A stretch of 64,000 nucleotides of DNA from Myxococcus xanthus (GTDB taxonomy: Bacteria > Myxococcota > Myxococcia > Myxococcales > Myxococcaceae): assembly GCF_013116825.1 (NCBI RefSeq), contig NZ_JABFNS010000020.1, positions 1-64,000 on the forward strand, given 5' to 3'. Made by a program: the position numbers and the translations under genes. Shown here in pieces: positions 36,977-45,831 of this stretch; within the stretch, counting starts at the first letter, position 1; every line of letters begins with the position of its first letter. The notes under the pieces were generated by a model. That model worked only from the letters and a program-made list of their open reading frames with translations, had not been told where the DNA came from and ran no database searches.

Positions 36977-37480
36977 ATGCCTCGCTACTTCGACGGTGAC
37001 TTTCTACCCCCCAAGGGCCGCTTCGCCATCTGCGTGGCCCGCTTCAACGGCTTCATCACCGAGGAGCTGGCCAAGGGCGCCGTGGACACGCTGGTGCGCC
37101 ACGGCGTGGCCGACGCGGACATCGACGTGTACCGGTGCCCCGGAACCTATGAGCTGCCCGGTCTGGTCCGGCGCGTGACCGAGACGCGGCAGTACGTGGG
37201 CGTCATCACCCTGGGCGCCGTCATCCGGGGCGGGACGCCGCACTTCGACTACGTGGCCGGCGAGTGCGCCAAGGGCATTGGCGCGGTGGCCTTCGAGGCC
37301 GCGGCGGCCACCCCGGCCACGACGGTGACTTTTGGCGTGCTGACGACGGACACGGTGGAGCAGGCCATCGACCGGGCGGGCGTGAAGGCAGGGAACAAGG
37401 GAGCGGAGGCCACACTGGCCTGCATCGAGATGGTCAATCTGTACGCGAAGATGTCGGCGACGGACGGAAGGAAGGCGTAG
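36977..37480 (+). CDS. ribH: RibH, lumazine synthase
   Basis: The 167-residue protein has ARFNGFITEELAKGAVD, CPGTYELPGLVRR, ITLGAVIRGGTPHFDYV and FGVLTTDTVEQAIDRAG. These are the substrate-binding and catalytic segments of lumazine synthase, including His of the GTPHFDYV loop. It makes the precursor used by RibE. No ribBA gene lies between ribE and ribH, unlike many clusters. The nusB start is 3 bp past its stop. Confidence 0.96.
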   Translation: MPRYFDGDFLPPKGRFAICVARFNGFITEELAKGAVDTLVRHGVADADIDVYRCPGTYELPGLVRRVTETRQYVGVITLGAVIRGGTPHFDYVAGECAKGIGAVAFEAAAATPATTVTFGVLTTDTVEQAIDRAGVKAGNKGAEATLACIEMVNLYAKMSATDGRKA

Positions 37481-37483
37481 GCC

Positions 37484-37906
37484 ATGGGCGCGCGAAGAAC
37501 GGGACGTGAGCGTGCGCTGCAGGCGCTCTACCAGTTGGAGATGGCCACCGCGACGACGGCGGAGGCGCTGGAGTCGGCCTGGTCGGCCGCCGAGGAGAGC
37601 AACAAGCGGGACCCGGACGCGGTGAAGTTCGCCCGGGAGCTGGTGGAAGGCGTGCAGTCCCACCGGGACGAAATCGACCAGCTCATCGAGCGCCACAGCC
37701 ACAACTGGCGCCTGGACCGCATGTCGCGCATCGACCGGAACGTGCTGCGCCTGGGCATCTTCGAGCTGAAGTACCGCCCGGACATCCCCCGCAAGGTGTC
37801 CATCAACGAGGCGGTGGAGCTGGGCAAGAACTTCGGCAATGAAGAATCGAGCGCGTTCGTCAACGGGCTCCTGGACCGCGTCGCGGTCGCCTTGAACAAG
37901 CCGTGA
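37484..37906 (+). CDS. nusB: NusB, transcription antitermination factor
   Basis: The 140-residue all-helical protein begins MGARRTGRERALQALYQLE, with the Arg-rich box A RNA-binding start, and has RMSRIDRNVLRLGIFEL and SINEAVELGKNFGNEESSAFVNGLLDR. It binds NusE and box A of rRNA leader RNA. Placement directly after ribH is conserved in many bacteria. It closes the housekeeping cluster. Confidence 0.96.
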   Translation: MGARRTGRERALQALYQLEMATATTAEALESAWSAAEESNKRDPDAVKFARELVEGVQSHRDEIDQLIERHSHNWRLDRMSRIDRNVLRLGIFELKYRPDIPRKVSINEAVELGKNFGNEESSAFVNGLLDRVAVALNKP

Positions 37907-37936
37907 GCCGCTGACGCCAGCCGCGAGGGACGCGCC

Positions 37937-38428
37937 GTGAGCCAGACGACGACGCACGACATCGGATTGGAGGGCCTGGACACGCTCGGCGGGGTGGACG
38001 CGCTCTGCCTCTTCATCGCCGAGGATGACCGGCCCCTGCCGTCCTCCGCGGGCTTCGTGGACTGGCGGCTGTGTGGCTCGCTCTCGCGGGTGCTCAAGGC
38101 CGGCTTCTTCACGGGCGCGAAGGATGACTGGCTGCTGCTGCCCTCGGACGGGAAGCTGGCGGTGCCCCGCATCTTCGTCGTGGGGCTGGGCGCGCGTCAG
38201 CGACTGGACGCGGGCGCGTTGAACGACGCGATGGCTGAGGCGGGACGGGTGCTGTCCAAGGCCCGGGTGGAGTCCGTGGCGCTGGAAGTTCCCGCCGGTG
38301 GCCAGGTGGAGGACGCCGCGCGGGCAGCGGCTTTCCAGAAGGGCTTCCTGCCCGCGTTCAAGGGCGAACGGGTGGCCGTCCTGGCGGACAAGGGACTCGT
38401 CAAGTCGCTGCCTGCACGCAAGGGCTGA
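37937..38428 (+). CDS. Stand-alone domain resembling the N-terminal domain of M17 leucyl aminopeptidase
   Basis: The 163-residue product from GTG 37937 has an alternating beta/alpha macro-like pattern: GGVDALCLFIAEDDRPLPSS at the start, then FFTGAKDDWLLLPSDGKLAVPRIFVVGLG and DAMAEAGRVLSKARVESVALEV. This matches the M17 peptidase N-terminal domain. The catalytic metal-binding domain is absent; the stop follows at residue 163 and the next gene is a CheY. It might be a regulatory or binding fragment, or a relic. It is 30 bp after nusB. Confidence 0.68.
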   Translation: MSQTTTHDIGLEGLDTLGGVDALCLFIAEDDRPLPSSAGFVDWRLCGSLSRVLKAGFFTGAKDDWLLLPSDGKLAVPRIFVVGLGARQRLDAGALNDAMAEAGRVLSKARVESVALEVPAGGQVEDAARAAAFQKGFLPAFKGERVAVLADKGLVKSLPARKG

Positions 38429-38483
38429 CGCTCGGCGGGCGGGCGGGCCTTCTGCTAGCATGCCTCGCCCGGGGCGAGCGCAC

Positions 38484-38858
38484 ATGCGTGTCAAGGTGTT
38501 GATTGTCGAGGACTCGAAAGCATCGCGCGAGTACATCGCCGCGATGGTCGAGGCCGTGGAGGGCATCGAGGTGGTGGTGACCTCGAGCGGCTTCGAGGCC
38601 CTGAAGCTGCTGCCGCGTCACCGCTTCGAGCTCATCATCACCGACATCAACATGCCGGACATCAACGGGCTGGAGCTCATCAACTTCGTCAAGAAGAACC
38701 CCAACTACCGCGAAGTGCCGCTCTTCATCATCACCACGGAGGGGCGCGATCAGGACCGCGAGCGCGGGCTCGCGCTGGGCGCCGCGGAGTATCTGGTCAA
38801 GCCCTTCCTCCCCGGGAGCCTCGAAGCGCTCCTGCGGCGCTACCTGAAGCTGCCGTGA
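38484..38858 (+). CDS. CheY-like single-domain response regulator
   Basis: The 124-residue receiver has the acidic pocket VEDSKAS, phospho-acceptor Asp in IITDINMPDINGLEL, Thr in FIITTEGRD and Lys in EYLVKPFLPGSL. It starts the chemosensory cluster and overlaps cheA by 4 bp (GTGA), so it is very probably phosphorylated by that kinase. A TAGCAT hexamer at 38456-38461 could be the -10 box of the cluster. Confidence 0.9.
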   Translation: MRVKVLIVEDSKASREYIAAMVEAVEGIEVVVTSSGFEALKLLPRHRFELIITDINMPDINGLELINFVKKNPNYREVPLFIITTEGRDQDRERGLALGAAEYLVKPFLPGSLEALLRRYLKLP

Positions 38859-41443
38859 GTCCGGGAAGCAAGGCGCTGGCCGAGTTCGTGGCCGAGGCGA
38901 CGGAGATTCTCGACGCCCTGGCCAGGGACCTGCTCGTGCTCGACGAGCGCCGGGGCTCCGAGGCGGACCCGGACCTGGTCAACGGCATCTTCCGCGCGGC
39001 GCATTCGCTCAAGGGGTTGTCCGGGCTGTTCGGCCAGGAGCGCATCTCCCGGCTGGCGCATGGGACGGAGGACCTGCTCGACAGGCTTCGTCTGGGGAAG
39101 CTGCTGCTGGACGGCGCGGTCCTGGATTCGCTGATTGAAGCGCTGGATGCGTTCCAGGCGCTGCTGGGCGAGGCCGCTCGCGGCACGGAGAGCGAAACCC
39201 TGTCCGCCCGCGTGGAGGCGATGTCCGCGCGGATGGCGTCGATGGGCGCTCCCGTGGAGGTTGCCGCGGACGACCCGCTGGACCGGTTGGAGCTGGAGGC
39301 GCAGGTCCGCTCCGTCTTCACGGAGTACGAGGAACACCGGCTGCGGGAGAACGTGCGCCGGGGTGTGTCGCTGTGGCGCGTGCGGGCCGCCTTTGATTTG
39401 TCCGACTTCGACAAGGGACTGGCGGAGCTCAACACGAGGCTCAAGCCGCTGGGCGAGGTCATCAGCACGTTGCCGTCCGCGCAGCCGGGTGGCGCGCATG
39501 GCATCGCGTTCGACCTGATTTTCGGTGCGCAGGTCGACCGTGAGGCCCTGGAGACGGGACTGAAGGGGACGCCCGCGGAGCTGTCCGCGCTGACGGTGCG
39601 CCCGGCCGCGGCGGCGGCGACGAGCGCGCTGCTCCAGGCCGTGCAACCCGCCGCGACGATTCACGCGTCCGCGGGAGCGAAGTCGGAGACGCGGCCTGGA
39701 GACGCGCCGACGCACGATGGGGCCGCAGGCGCTGCTCAGGACGCAGTGTCAGGGGGCGTCGCGGCACCTGATGTGCCCGTCCGCGTGACGGGGGCTGCCC
39801 CAGAGGCGCCGCGGAGGGGCGCGACGCCCGCGCGCGGCTCCCGAGGCGCCGCAAGCCGAGGCACGTCCGAGGACGCCAAGGCTTCGCCCGCGGCCGGGCA
39901 TTCGACGTCGCCCAAGAGCGGCGGCAAGAAGAAGGCTGTGCGCGCGACGGCCGCCGCGATGCTTCCCGAGGCGCAGCAGCCGCTCCTTTCGCACGTACCG
40001 GAAGACATGGAGCCCGGGCCCCTGGAGTGGCCCACGTCGGACGCCGACGTGCCCGCCAATGCCGGCGGCTCGCCTTCACCGGCTCCCGCGCCCGCACCCT
40101 CCAGCGTGCCCGTCGTCGCCTACCTCCAGGGCGCCGCCAAGGCCTCACCCAAGGGGCTCTCGGTGGCCCCGATGGCGCCGTCCGGCGCCCCCGTGGGCAC
40201 CCCTGCGGCGCTGACGGCGGACACGTCGCTGCGCTCCCTGACGCAGACCGTGCGGGTGGACATCGGTCGCCTGGATGGCCTCATCAACATGGTGGGCGAG
40301 CTGCTGCTCATCAAGGCCAACCTCCAGCGGCTCGCGGAGTCCGCGAGGCAGGACGGCGCGGTGGCGCTCTCCAAGCTGTTCGGCCAGGAGCTGGCGCGCG
40401 AAACGCGAGGCCTGGAGCGCAAGCTGGAAGCCCTCCAGGAAGGCCTCCTGGAAGCGCGGATGGTCCCCGTCGGCCAGGTGTTCGACAAGCTGGCGCGGCT
40501 GGTGCGCCGCATCACCCGCGAGGCGGGCAAGGAAATCGAGCTCGCCATCAGCGGCGGCGAGGTGGAGCTGGACAAGCTCATCGTGGAGGAGCTCAGCGAC
40601 CCGCTGATGCACCTCATCCGCAACGCCATCGACCACGGCGTCGAATCCCCCGACGCCCGTCTGGCCGCGGGCAAACCCCGGCGCGCGGTGGTGGGCCTGC
40701 GCGCCGAGCAGAAGGGCAACCACGTCGTCATCGAGGTGAGTGACGACGGCTCCGGCATCGACGAGGTGCGCGTGCGCGAGGTGGCCATCACGCGCGGCCT
40801 CATCACCTTCGCGCAGGCCCAGGAGATGAGCCGGAGGGAGCTGCTCAACCTCATCTTCCAGCCCGGCTTCTCCACCGCCCGCAGCGTGTCCGAGCTCTCC
40901 GGCCGGGGCGTCGGCCTGGACGTGGTGAAGAACAACCTGGGCAACCTGTCGGGCATCATCGACGTGTGGAGCGAGCGCGGAAAGGGCACCGCCTTTCACC
41001 TCACGCTCCCCGTCACGCTGGCCATCATTCGCGCGCTGTTGGTGGGCGTCAGCGGCCGCACCTACGCGGTGCCGCTCAACAGCGTGCTGGAGATCGTCTC
41101 CGTCCAGCCCAGGGAAATCCGCACCGTGGAGCGGCGCGAGGTCCTGGACCTGCGCGGACAGACGTTGCCCTTCGTGCGGCTGTCTCGCATGTTCGCCCTG
41201 CCGGAGCGCCCGGTGGGCCGCCACTTCGTGGTGGTGGTGGGCCTGGCCCAGGAGCGCCTGGGCATCGCCGTGGACGAACTGCACGGCCAGCAGGACATCG
41301 TCACCAAGCCCTTGGGGGGCCGGCTCCAGTCCGTCCGGGGCATCTCCGGCGCCACCGACCTGGGCAACCGGCGCACCGTCCTGGTGCTGGACGTGGCGGC
41401 GCTCCTGGAAGAGGGCATGGCCGTGGAGCGGCGTCGCGCCTGA
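38855..41443 (+). CDS. cheA: CheA-type chemosensory histidine kinase
   Basis: The 862-residue kinase starts with GTG [11 protein letters not shown] the CheY stop. The HPt domain has His50 in FRAAHSLKGLSGLFG. A linker of about 200 residues (roughly 265-460), rich in Ala, Pro and Ser, replaces a normal P2 region. Then come P3 dimerisation (about 465-540), the ATPase domain with HLIRNAIDHGVESPD, SDDGSGIDE and GRGVGLDVVKNNL, and a C-terminal CheW-like domain (about 720-855). It phosphorylates the cluster's CheY and CheB partners. The name is by family; it belongs to an accessory system. Confidence 0.95.
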   Translation: MSPGSKALAEFVAEATEILDALARDLLVLDERRGSEADPDLVNGIFRAAHSLKGLSGLFGQERISRLAHGTEDLLDRLRLGKLLLDGAVLDSLIEALDAFQALLGEAARGTESETLSARVEAMSARMASMGAPVEVAADDPLDRLELEAQVRSVFTEYEEHRLRENVRRGVSLWRVRAAFDLSDFDKGLAELNTRLKPLGEVISTLPSAQPGGAHGIAFDLIFGAQVDREALETGLKGTPAELSALTVRPAAAAATSALLQAVQPAATIHASAGAKSETRPGDAPTHDGAAGAAQDAVSGGVAAPDVPVRVTGAAPEAPRRGATPARGSRGAASRGTSEDAKASPAAGHSTSPKSGGKKKAVRATAAAMLPEAQQPLLSHVPEDMEPGPLEWPTSDADVPANAGGSPSPAPAPAPSSVPVVAYLQGAAKASPKGLSVAPMAPSGAPVGTPAALTADTSLRSLTQTVRVDIGRLDGLINMVGELLLIKANLQRLAESARQDGAVALSKLFGQELARETRGLERKLEALQEGLLEARMVPVGQVFDKLARLVRRITREAGKEIELAISGGEVELDKLIVEELSDPLMHLIRNAIDHGVESPDARLAAGKPRRAVVGLRAEQKGNHVVIEVSDDGSGIDEVRVREVAITRGLITFAQAQEMSRRELLNLIFQPGFSTARSVSELSGRGVGLDVVKNNLGNLSGIIDVWSERGKGTAFHLTLPVTLAIIRALLVGVSGRTYAVPLNSVLEIVSVQPREIRTVERREVLDLRGQTLPFVRLSRMFALPERPVGRHFVVVVGLAQERLGIAVDELHGQQDIVTKPLGGRLQSVRGISGATDLGNRRTVLVLDVAALLEEGMAVERRRA

Positions 41444-41486
41444 CCCTCGCTGCGGACGGGCGCGCTGGCTGCTATCCTGCGTCACC

Positions 41487-42053
41487 GTGTCCCGGTTCTC
41501 GGAACTGCTCGACGACTTCTTCTACCGTCCTGACGAGGACGTCTCCGGGCTCCAGGATTTCGCGGCGGGCAGCGACGGCGGATTGCCCGCCGCCCCCGAG
41601 GAGGTGCCCGAGGAGTACCTGGCCTTCCACCTGGAAGGGGAGTGCTACGCGGTCCCCATCCGAGGGGTGCGTGAAATCTCCAAGGTTCCGCCGCTGACGG
41701 AGATTCCCCGCGCCGAGCCTCAGCTCCTGGGGGTGATGAACCTGCGCGGCGAACTGCTGCCCGTGTACGACGTCAAGGTGCGGCTGCGGCTGGCGGAGCG
41801 GGCGCCCCTGGTCGCCGGGCCCGACGCGCCGGCTCCTCCCCGGAGTGCGCGCATCCTCGTGCTGCGCACGGAGACGGGGCCCGCGGGGGTGTGGGTGGAT
41901 GGCGTGGTGGGCGTGGTGAAGCTCAAGCCGTCCATGCTGGAGGCACCGCCACCGGGGATGCGCGTGGGTGACAGGGATTGCGTGGTGGGCATGGGCCGGC
42001 GTGGCCCCATGCTCTACATCCTCTTGGACGCGGAACAGGCGCTCGCCCCATGA
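41487..42053 (+). CDS. CheW-like coupling protein (first)
   Basis: The 188-residue product from GTG 41487 has an acidic N-terminal extension (1-40) before a CheW domain with YLAFHLEGECYAVPIRGVREI, LLGVMNLRGELLPVYDVK and GVWVDGVVGVVKL. It should link CheA to receptors. TATCCT at 41473-41478 lies 8 bases before the start codon and no ribosome site is evident, so the transcript could be leaderless. It overlaps the second cheW by 4 bp. Confidence 0.9.
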   Translation: MSRFSELLDDFFYRPDEDVSGLQDFAAGSDGGLPAAPEEVPEEYLAFHLEGECYAVPIRGVREISKVPPLTEIPRAEPQLLGVMNLRGELLPVYDVKVRLRLAERAPLVAGPDAPAPPRSARILVLRTETGPAGVWVDGVVGVVKLKPSMLEAPPPGMRVGDRDCVVGMGRRGPMLYILLDAEQALAP

Positions 42054-42574
42054 AGGACTCCGTCAACCTGCTGTCGCGGCGTCCCCACGCGGTCACGGAT
42101 GAAGTGTCCTCGGCCGCGGACACGGTGGTGCAGCTCTGTGCCTTCTTCATCGGCGCGGAGGAGTACGTGCTGGACATCATGCGGGTGGAGGAAATCCTCC
42201 CGCTCCAGCGCATCACCCCCATCCCTCATGCCCCGGCGTTCGTGGAGGGTGTGCTCCACCTGCGCGGCCTCATCCTGCCGGTGGTGGACCTGCGGTGCCG
42301 GCTCCTGGGCGCGCCGGGGCCGGAGACGCCGAAGACGCGGCTGCTGGTGTGCAAGCTGGGCACGCGGCGCGTGGCGGTGAAGGTGGACCGGGTGGCGGAG
42401 GTGCTGCGCGTGCGGCGCGGCGACATCAAGCCCGCGCCCGCGCTGAGGGTGGCGGGACACACGCCCTTTGTCGTCGGTGTCTGTGGACCACCGGACCGGC
42501 TCCGGCTGCTGCTGGACCTCAAGGCCTTGCTGCGCGTGGAGCTGGAGCGCGAGTCATCAAGGAACACGACGTAG
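42050..42574 (+). CDS. CheW-like coupling protein (second)
   Basis: The 174-residue CheW domain protein has LCAFFIGAEEYVLDIMRVEEIL, FVEGVLHLRGLILPVVDLR and VAVKVDRVAEVLRV. It differs clearly from the first CheW, so the two are not a recent duplicate. Two coupling proteins in tandem may build different receptor-kinase arrays or share one array. The start overlaps the previous stop (ATGA). Confidence 0.9.
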   Translation: MKDSVNLLSRRPHAVTDEVSSAADTVVQLCAFFIGAEEYVLDIMRVEEILPLQRITPIPHAPAFVEGVLHLRGLILPVVDLRCRLLGAPGPETPKTRLLVCKLGTRRVAVKVDRVAEVLRVRRGDIKPAPALRVAGHTPFVVGVCGPPDRLRLLLDLKALLRVELERESSRNTT

Positions 42575-42595
42575 GCGCACACATGGGGGATTGAG

Positions 42596-42973
42596 ATGGG
42601 CCATCAAGGACTGGAGCAGCACCGCAGAATCCTCGGCATCCTCTTCATCGTCATCAACGGGCTGTCGGTGCTCATCGCCGTGGGAGTGATGCTGTCCTTC
42701 GGGGTGATGGGCGGGATGTTGCCAAGCGCGAAGCCCGAGGAACGGGCGCTGATTGTTGCCGTGGGCATGGGCGCGGGCGGGTGTCTGGCGCTGCTGGGGT
42801 TGCCGGGTGTCATCACCGGCTTCGGGTTGCTGAACCGCAAAGCGTGGTCGAGGACGCTGACGCTGGTGCTGGGCATCCTCGCCATTCCCAATGTTCCCCT
42901 GGGCACGGCCCTGGGGGCCTACGCCCTCTGGTTCTACCTCCAGCCAGGCTCTGACCAGGTCTTCGACACGTGA
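42596..42973 (+). CDS. Small membrane protein of unknown function in the che cluster
   Basis: The 125-residue product has three hydrophobic segments at about 12-42, 53-78 and 86-113, with a short basic spot NRKAWSR between the last two. No family was recognised. It overlaps the HEAT-repeat gene by 4 bp and follows the second cheW by 21 bp, so it appears to be co-expressed with the chemosensory genes. It could be a membrane anchor or input element, as inference. Confidence 0.72.
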   Translation: MGHQGLEQHRRILGILFIVINGLSVLIAVGVMLSFGVMGGMLPSAKPEERALIVAVGMGAGGCLALLGLPGVITGFGLLNRKAWSRTLTLVLGILAIPNVPLGTALGAYALWFYLQPGSDQVFDT

Positions 42974-44949
42974 GCTCCCACTCCGAGCCCCCGGTCGAGG
43001 AAGAGGCGCGCTACCTCGCACTCCAGTCGCTGGACCCATGCGCCGCGGGCGTTCTGGAGATTCTCGTCGTCGGCTTGCATGACGAGAGCTGGCGCGTGCG
43101 CCACGTCGCGGCGGAGGCCCTCAAGCGGATGCCCGCCTCGAGCGAGCTCGCGGCGCGGCTCATCTCCGTGCTGGGGGAGCGAGGGGAGACGGGGGCTCGG
43201 AACGCGGCGGCGGAGGTGCTCGCGGGGTTGGGCAGTGCCGCGCTGGGCCCGTTGGTGGACCTGCTGGCCCATCCGGACCCGGACCAGCGCAAGTTCGCCG
43301 CGGACATCCTTGGGCAGTTGGGGCAGCGCGAGGCGGAGGGCCCCCTGGTGCGTTCGCTCTCGGACGCGGACCTCAACGTGCGTGTGTCCGCGGCGGAGGC
43401 GCTGGGACGCATCGGCGGCGCGCAAGCCGTCACCGCGCTGGAGGCGCTGCTGGCCGAGCCGGAGCCGCTGCTTCGCCTGTCCGCCCTGGAAGGACTGACG
43501 CTCCTGCGGCATGCGGCGCCCCTGCCGGTGGTGAAGGCCTTGCTGGAGGACCCTCGGCTTCAACGGAGCGCCTACCGGATGCTGGGCCTCATTCCGGATG
43601 CGGACGCGACGGTGCGCATCTGCCAGGGGCTCACGTCGGAGTTGCGCTCGGTGCGGGAGGCGGCGCTGTCCGCGCTGGGAACCCAGGCCGCGCGTGCCGC
43701 GGGGGCGCGGCGTGGGGAGCTCGAAGCGGTGGTGCGGAAGGCGCTCTTGCCCCTGCCCGGTATGACGCCACGACTGACCGAGGCGCTGGCGTCCGAGGAC
43801 GTCATGGTGTGCGCGGGCACGTTGGTGGCAGTGGCCTCGCTGGGCGATGCTTCACTGGCCGTGCCCGTGGCGGAGTGTGCGCGCCAAGCGCGGCTGCTGC
43901 GCGAGGTGCTGCACACGCTGGGCAGGTTGGGGCCTGACGGCGGGCGCACCTTGCTTCATCGCCTGCCGGACCTGTCCCTGCCGGCGCGGGCCGCCGCGGC
44001 CGAAGCGCTGGTGGACCTGGTCGACGCCTCGGCGGCGGCGCCGCTGTGCGCGTTGCTGGAGTGGGTGGAGGACGAGCTTCGCGCGGTGGTGGTGCGTGCC
44101 TTGGGGCGGACAGGCGCGGCCTCGGCGGTGTCTCCGCTCGTCGCCCTGCTGGAAGAGCCATCCCTCGCGGGCGCGGCGACGCGCTCCCTGGCCGGGCTGG
44201 CGAAGTCGTGCCGGCCGGAGGTGCTGGAGGCGTTGGAGGACGCCGTGGCGCGCAGGGCCACGCCCGCGGCGGTCGCCGCCCTGGCCCGTGTGGGTGGCGT
44301 GCCGGCCCTGCCCACGTTGAAGCGGCTGGCGCGAGACGAGGACCCTCGGTGGCGCGCTGCGGCGGCGGTGGCGGCGTGCGAGCTGGAGGGCGACGTCGGC
44401 CGGGAGGTGGTGCGCGCGGCGCTCGCGGATGAGTCCGTGCCGGTGCGCATCGCGGGCACGCGGGCCCTGGCGCGACTGGGCGGACCTGACGCGGGCGCGC
44501 TCCTGTCACCCGTCCTGATGGACGAGGACCCCTCCGTGCGGGTGGCCGCGGTGGAGGCGGCGGGGGACTGCGGCGCGTTGGACCGGGTGCCAGACCTGGT
44601 GGCCCTGACGCGGGACGCGGATGGCGCGCTGGCGGTGGCCGCGGTGCGGGCCCTGGCGCGGATGGGAGCGGCGGGCCCAGGGGTGTTGAGGGAGGCCGCG
44701 GGGCACCCGGACGTGGAGGTGGTGAAGGCGGCGCTGGTGGCGGGGGCGGAGTCTTCGGCGGGGGTGACGATGGCGCTGTCCCTGCTACGTCATGCGCGCT
44801 GGGATGTCCGCGCGGCGGCGGCGCGGGTGCTGGGAGATTCGGCGGGGCCGGAGTGCCTGTCCGCCGCCCGGGAGGCGCTGGAGGCGGAGTCGGACGCCCT
44901 GGCGCAGCGAGCCCTCTCCGACGCCGTGGAGCGCCTGCTCCGGCGCTGA
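42970..44949 (+). CDS. HEAT-repeat protein (PBS-lyase type) within the che cluster
   Basis: The 659-residue protein from GTG 42970 consists almost wholly of HEAT/PBS-lyase-like helical repeats of about 30-33 residues, about 18 or more, with patterns such as VRHVAAEALKRM, VRVSAAEALGRIGG, LRAVVVRALGRTGA and VRVAAVEAAGDCG. It lacks a signal peptide or membrane helix. Such solenoids act as protein-binding scaffolds. It is translationally coupled to the membrane protein before it and is 9 bp before cheR, so it likely works with this pathway. Confidence 0.86.
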   Translation: MSSHSEPPVEEEARYLALQSLDPCAAGVLEILVVGLHDESWRVRHVAAEALKRMPASSELAARLISVLGERGETGARNAAAEVLAGLGSAALGPLVDLLAHPDPDQRKFAADILGQLGQREAEGPLVRSLSDADLNVRVSAAEALGRIGGAQAVTALEALLAEPEPLLRLSALEGLTLLRHAAPLPVVKALLEDPRLQRSAYRMLGLIPDADATVRICQGLTSELRSVREAALSALGTQAARAAGARRGELEAVVRKALLPLPGMTPRLTEALASEDVMVCAGTLVAVASLGDASLAVPVAECARQARLLREVLHTLGRLGPDGGRTLLHRLPDLSLPARAAAAEALVDLVDASAAAPLCALLEWVEDELRAVVVRALGRTGAASAVSPLVALLEEPSLAGAATRSLAGLAKSCRPEVLEALEDAVARRATPAAVAALARVGGVPALPTLKRLARDEDPRWRAAAAVAACELEGDVGREVVRAALADESVPVRIAGTRALARLGGPDAGALLSPVLMDEDPSVRVAAVEAAGDCGALDRVPDLVALTRDADGALAVAAVRALARMGAAGPGVLREAAGHPDVEVVKAALVAGAESSAGVTMALSLLRHARWDVRAAAARVLGDSAGPECLSAAREALEAESDALAQRALSDAVERLLRR

Positions 44950-44958
44950 GAGGGCTCC

Positions 44959-45831
44959 ATGGCACGCTTCGACGACGGACGTCCGGAGATGTCAGCGGAG
45001 GAGTTCCGTCTCCTCCGGGACCATGTCTATTCGCACTGCGGCATCCTGGTTCACGAGGACATGAAGTTCGTGATGGAGCGCCGGCTGTGGCCCCGGCTGG
45101 AGTTGCTGGGGCTGCCGGACTACGGCGCGTACCACCGCTACCTGCGCTACGACGCCAACCGGCACGCCGAACTGGAGGCGGCCGTCGAGTCCCTCACCAC
45201 TCACGAGACGTACTTCTTCCGCGAGCCCACGCAGCTCAAGGCCTTCACGGACGAACTGCTCCCGGTGGTGGCGCAGCGCAACGCGCGGCTGCGGCGTCTG
45301 CGGGTGTGGTCCGCGGGGTGCTCGTCCGGGGAGGAGGCCTACACGCTGGCGATGCTCCTCAAGGACAGCCGCCGCTTCGACGACTGGGACGTGGAGGTCC
45401 TGGGCACCGACATCTCCCGGCGTGTGTTGGCCATGGCGCGGCGAGCGGAGTACGGGCCTTCCGCGCTGCGCGCCACCTCGCCGGAATTGCTGGAGCGCCA
45501 CTTCGTTTCGCTGGGCAACAGCCGCGTGCGCGTCCGGGACGAAGTGCGCGCCTGGGTGTCGTTTGGCCACCACAACCTGCTGGACGAGGTGGGTAGCCAA
45601 CTGGTGCCACGCATGGACGTGGTGTTCTGCCGCAACGTGCTCATCTACTTCGACCTGGCGGCACGCCGGAAGTTCCTGCGCATCGTTCGGGACCGGCTGG
45701 TGCCAGGGGGGTACCTGCTGCTGGGACACTCAGAGAACCTGCTGAACCTGGGCTCGGACTTCGAGTTCGTTCACCTGCGCGGGGACCTGGTGTACCGGAG
45801 GCCGGAGTTGGATGAAGGAGCGCGTCGATGA
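44959..45831 (+). CDS. cheR: CheR, chemoreceptor methyltransferase
   Basis: The 290-residue enzyme has the N-terminal helical domain with ESLTTHETYFFREPTQ, the SAM-binding loop VWSAGCSSGEEAYTLAML, LGTDISRRVLAMAR and VFCRNVLIYFD. It methylates receptor glutamates. Its ribosome site is GAGAGGG. It overlaps cheB by 4 bp. No receptor gene lies in the cluster, so substrates must be encoded elsewhere. Confidence 0.95.
   Translation: MARFDDGRPEMSAEEFRLLRDHVYSHCGILVHEDMKFVMERRLWPRLELLGLPDYGAYHRYLRYDANRHAELEAAVESLTTHETYFFREPTQLKAFTDELLPVVAQRNARLRRLRVWSAGCSSGEEAYTLAMLLKDSRRFDDWDVEVLGTDISRRVLAMARRAEYGPSALRATSPELLERHFVSLGNSRVRVRDEVRAWVSFGHHNLLDEVGSQLVPRMDVVFCRNVLIYFDLAARRKFLRIVRDRLVPGGYLLLGHSENLLNLGSDFEFVHLRGDLVYRRPELDEGARR

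Noticed and set aside
41487-42574. Two cheW genes as a recent tandem duplication
   Set aside because: The proteins share only the CheW fold with different sequences, so they are old paralogues.
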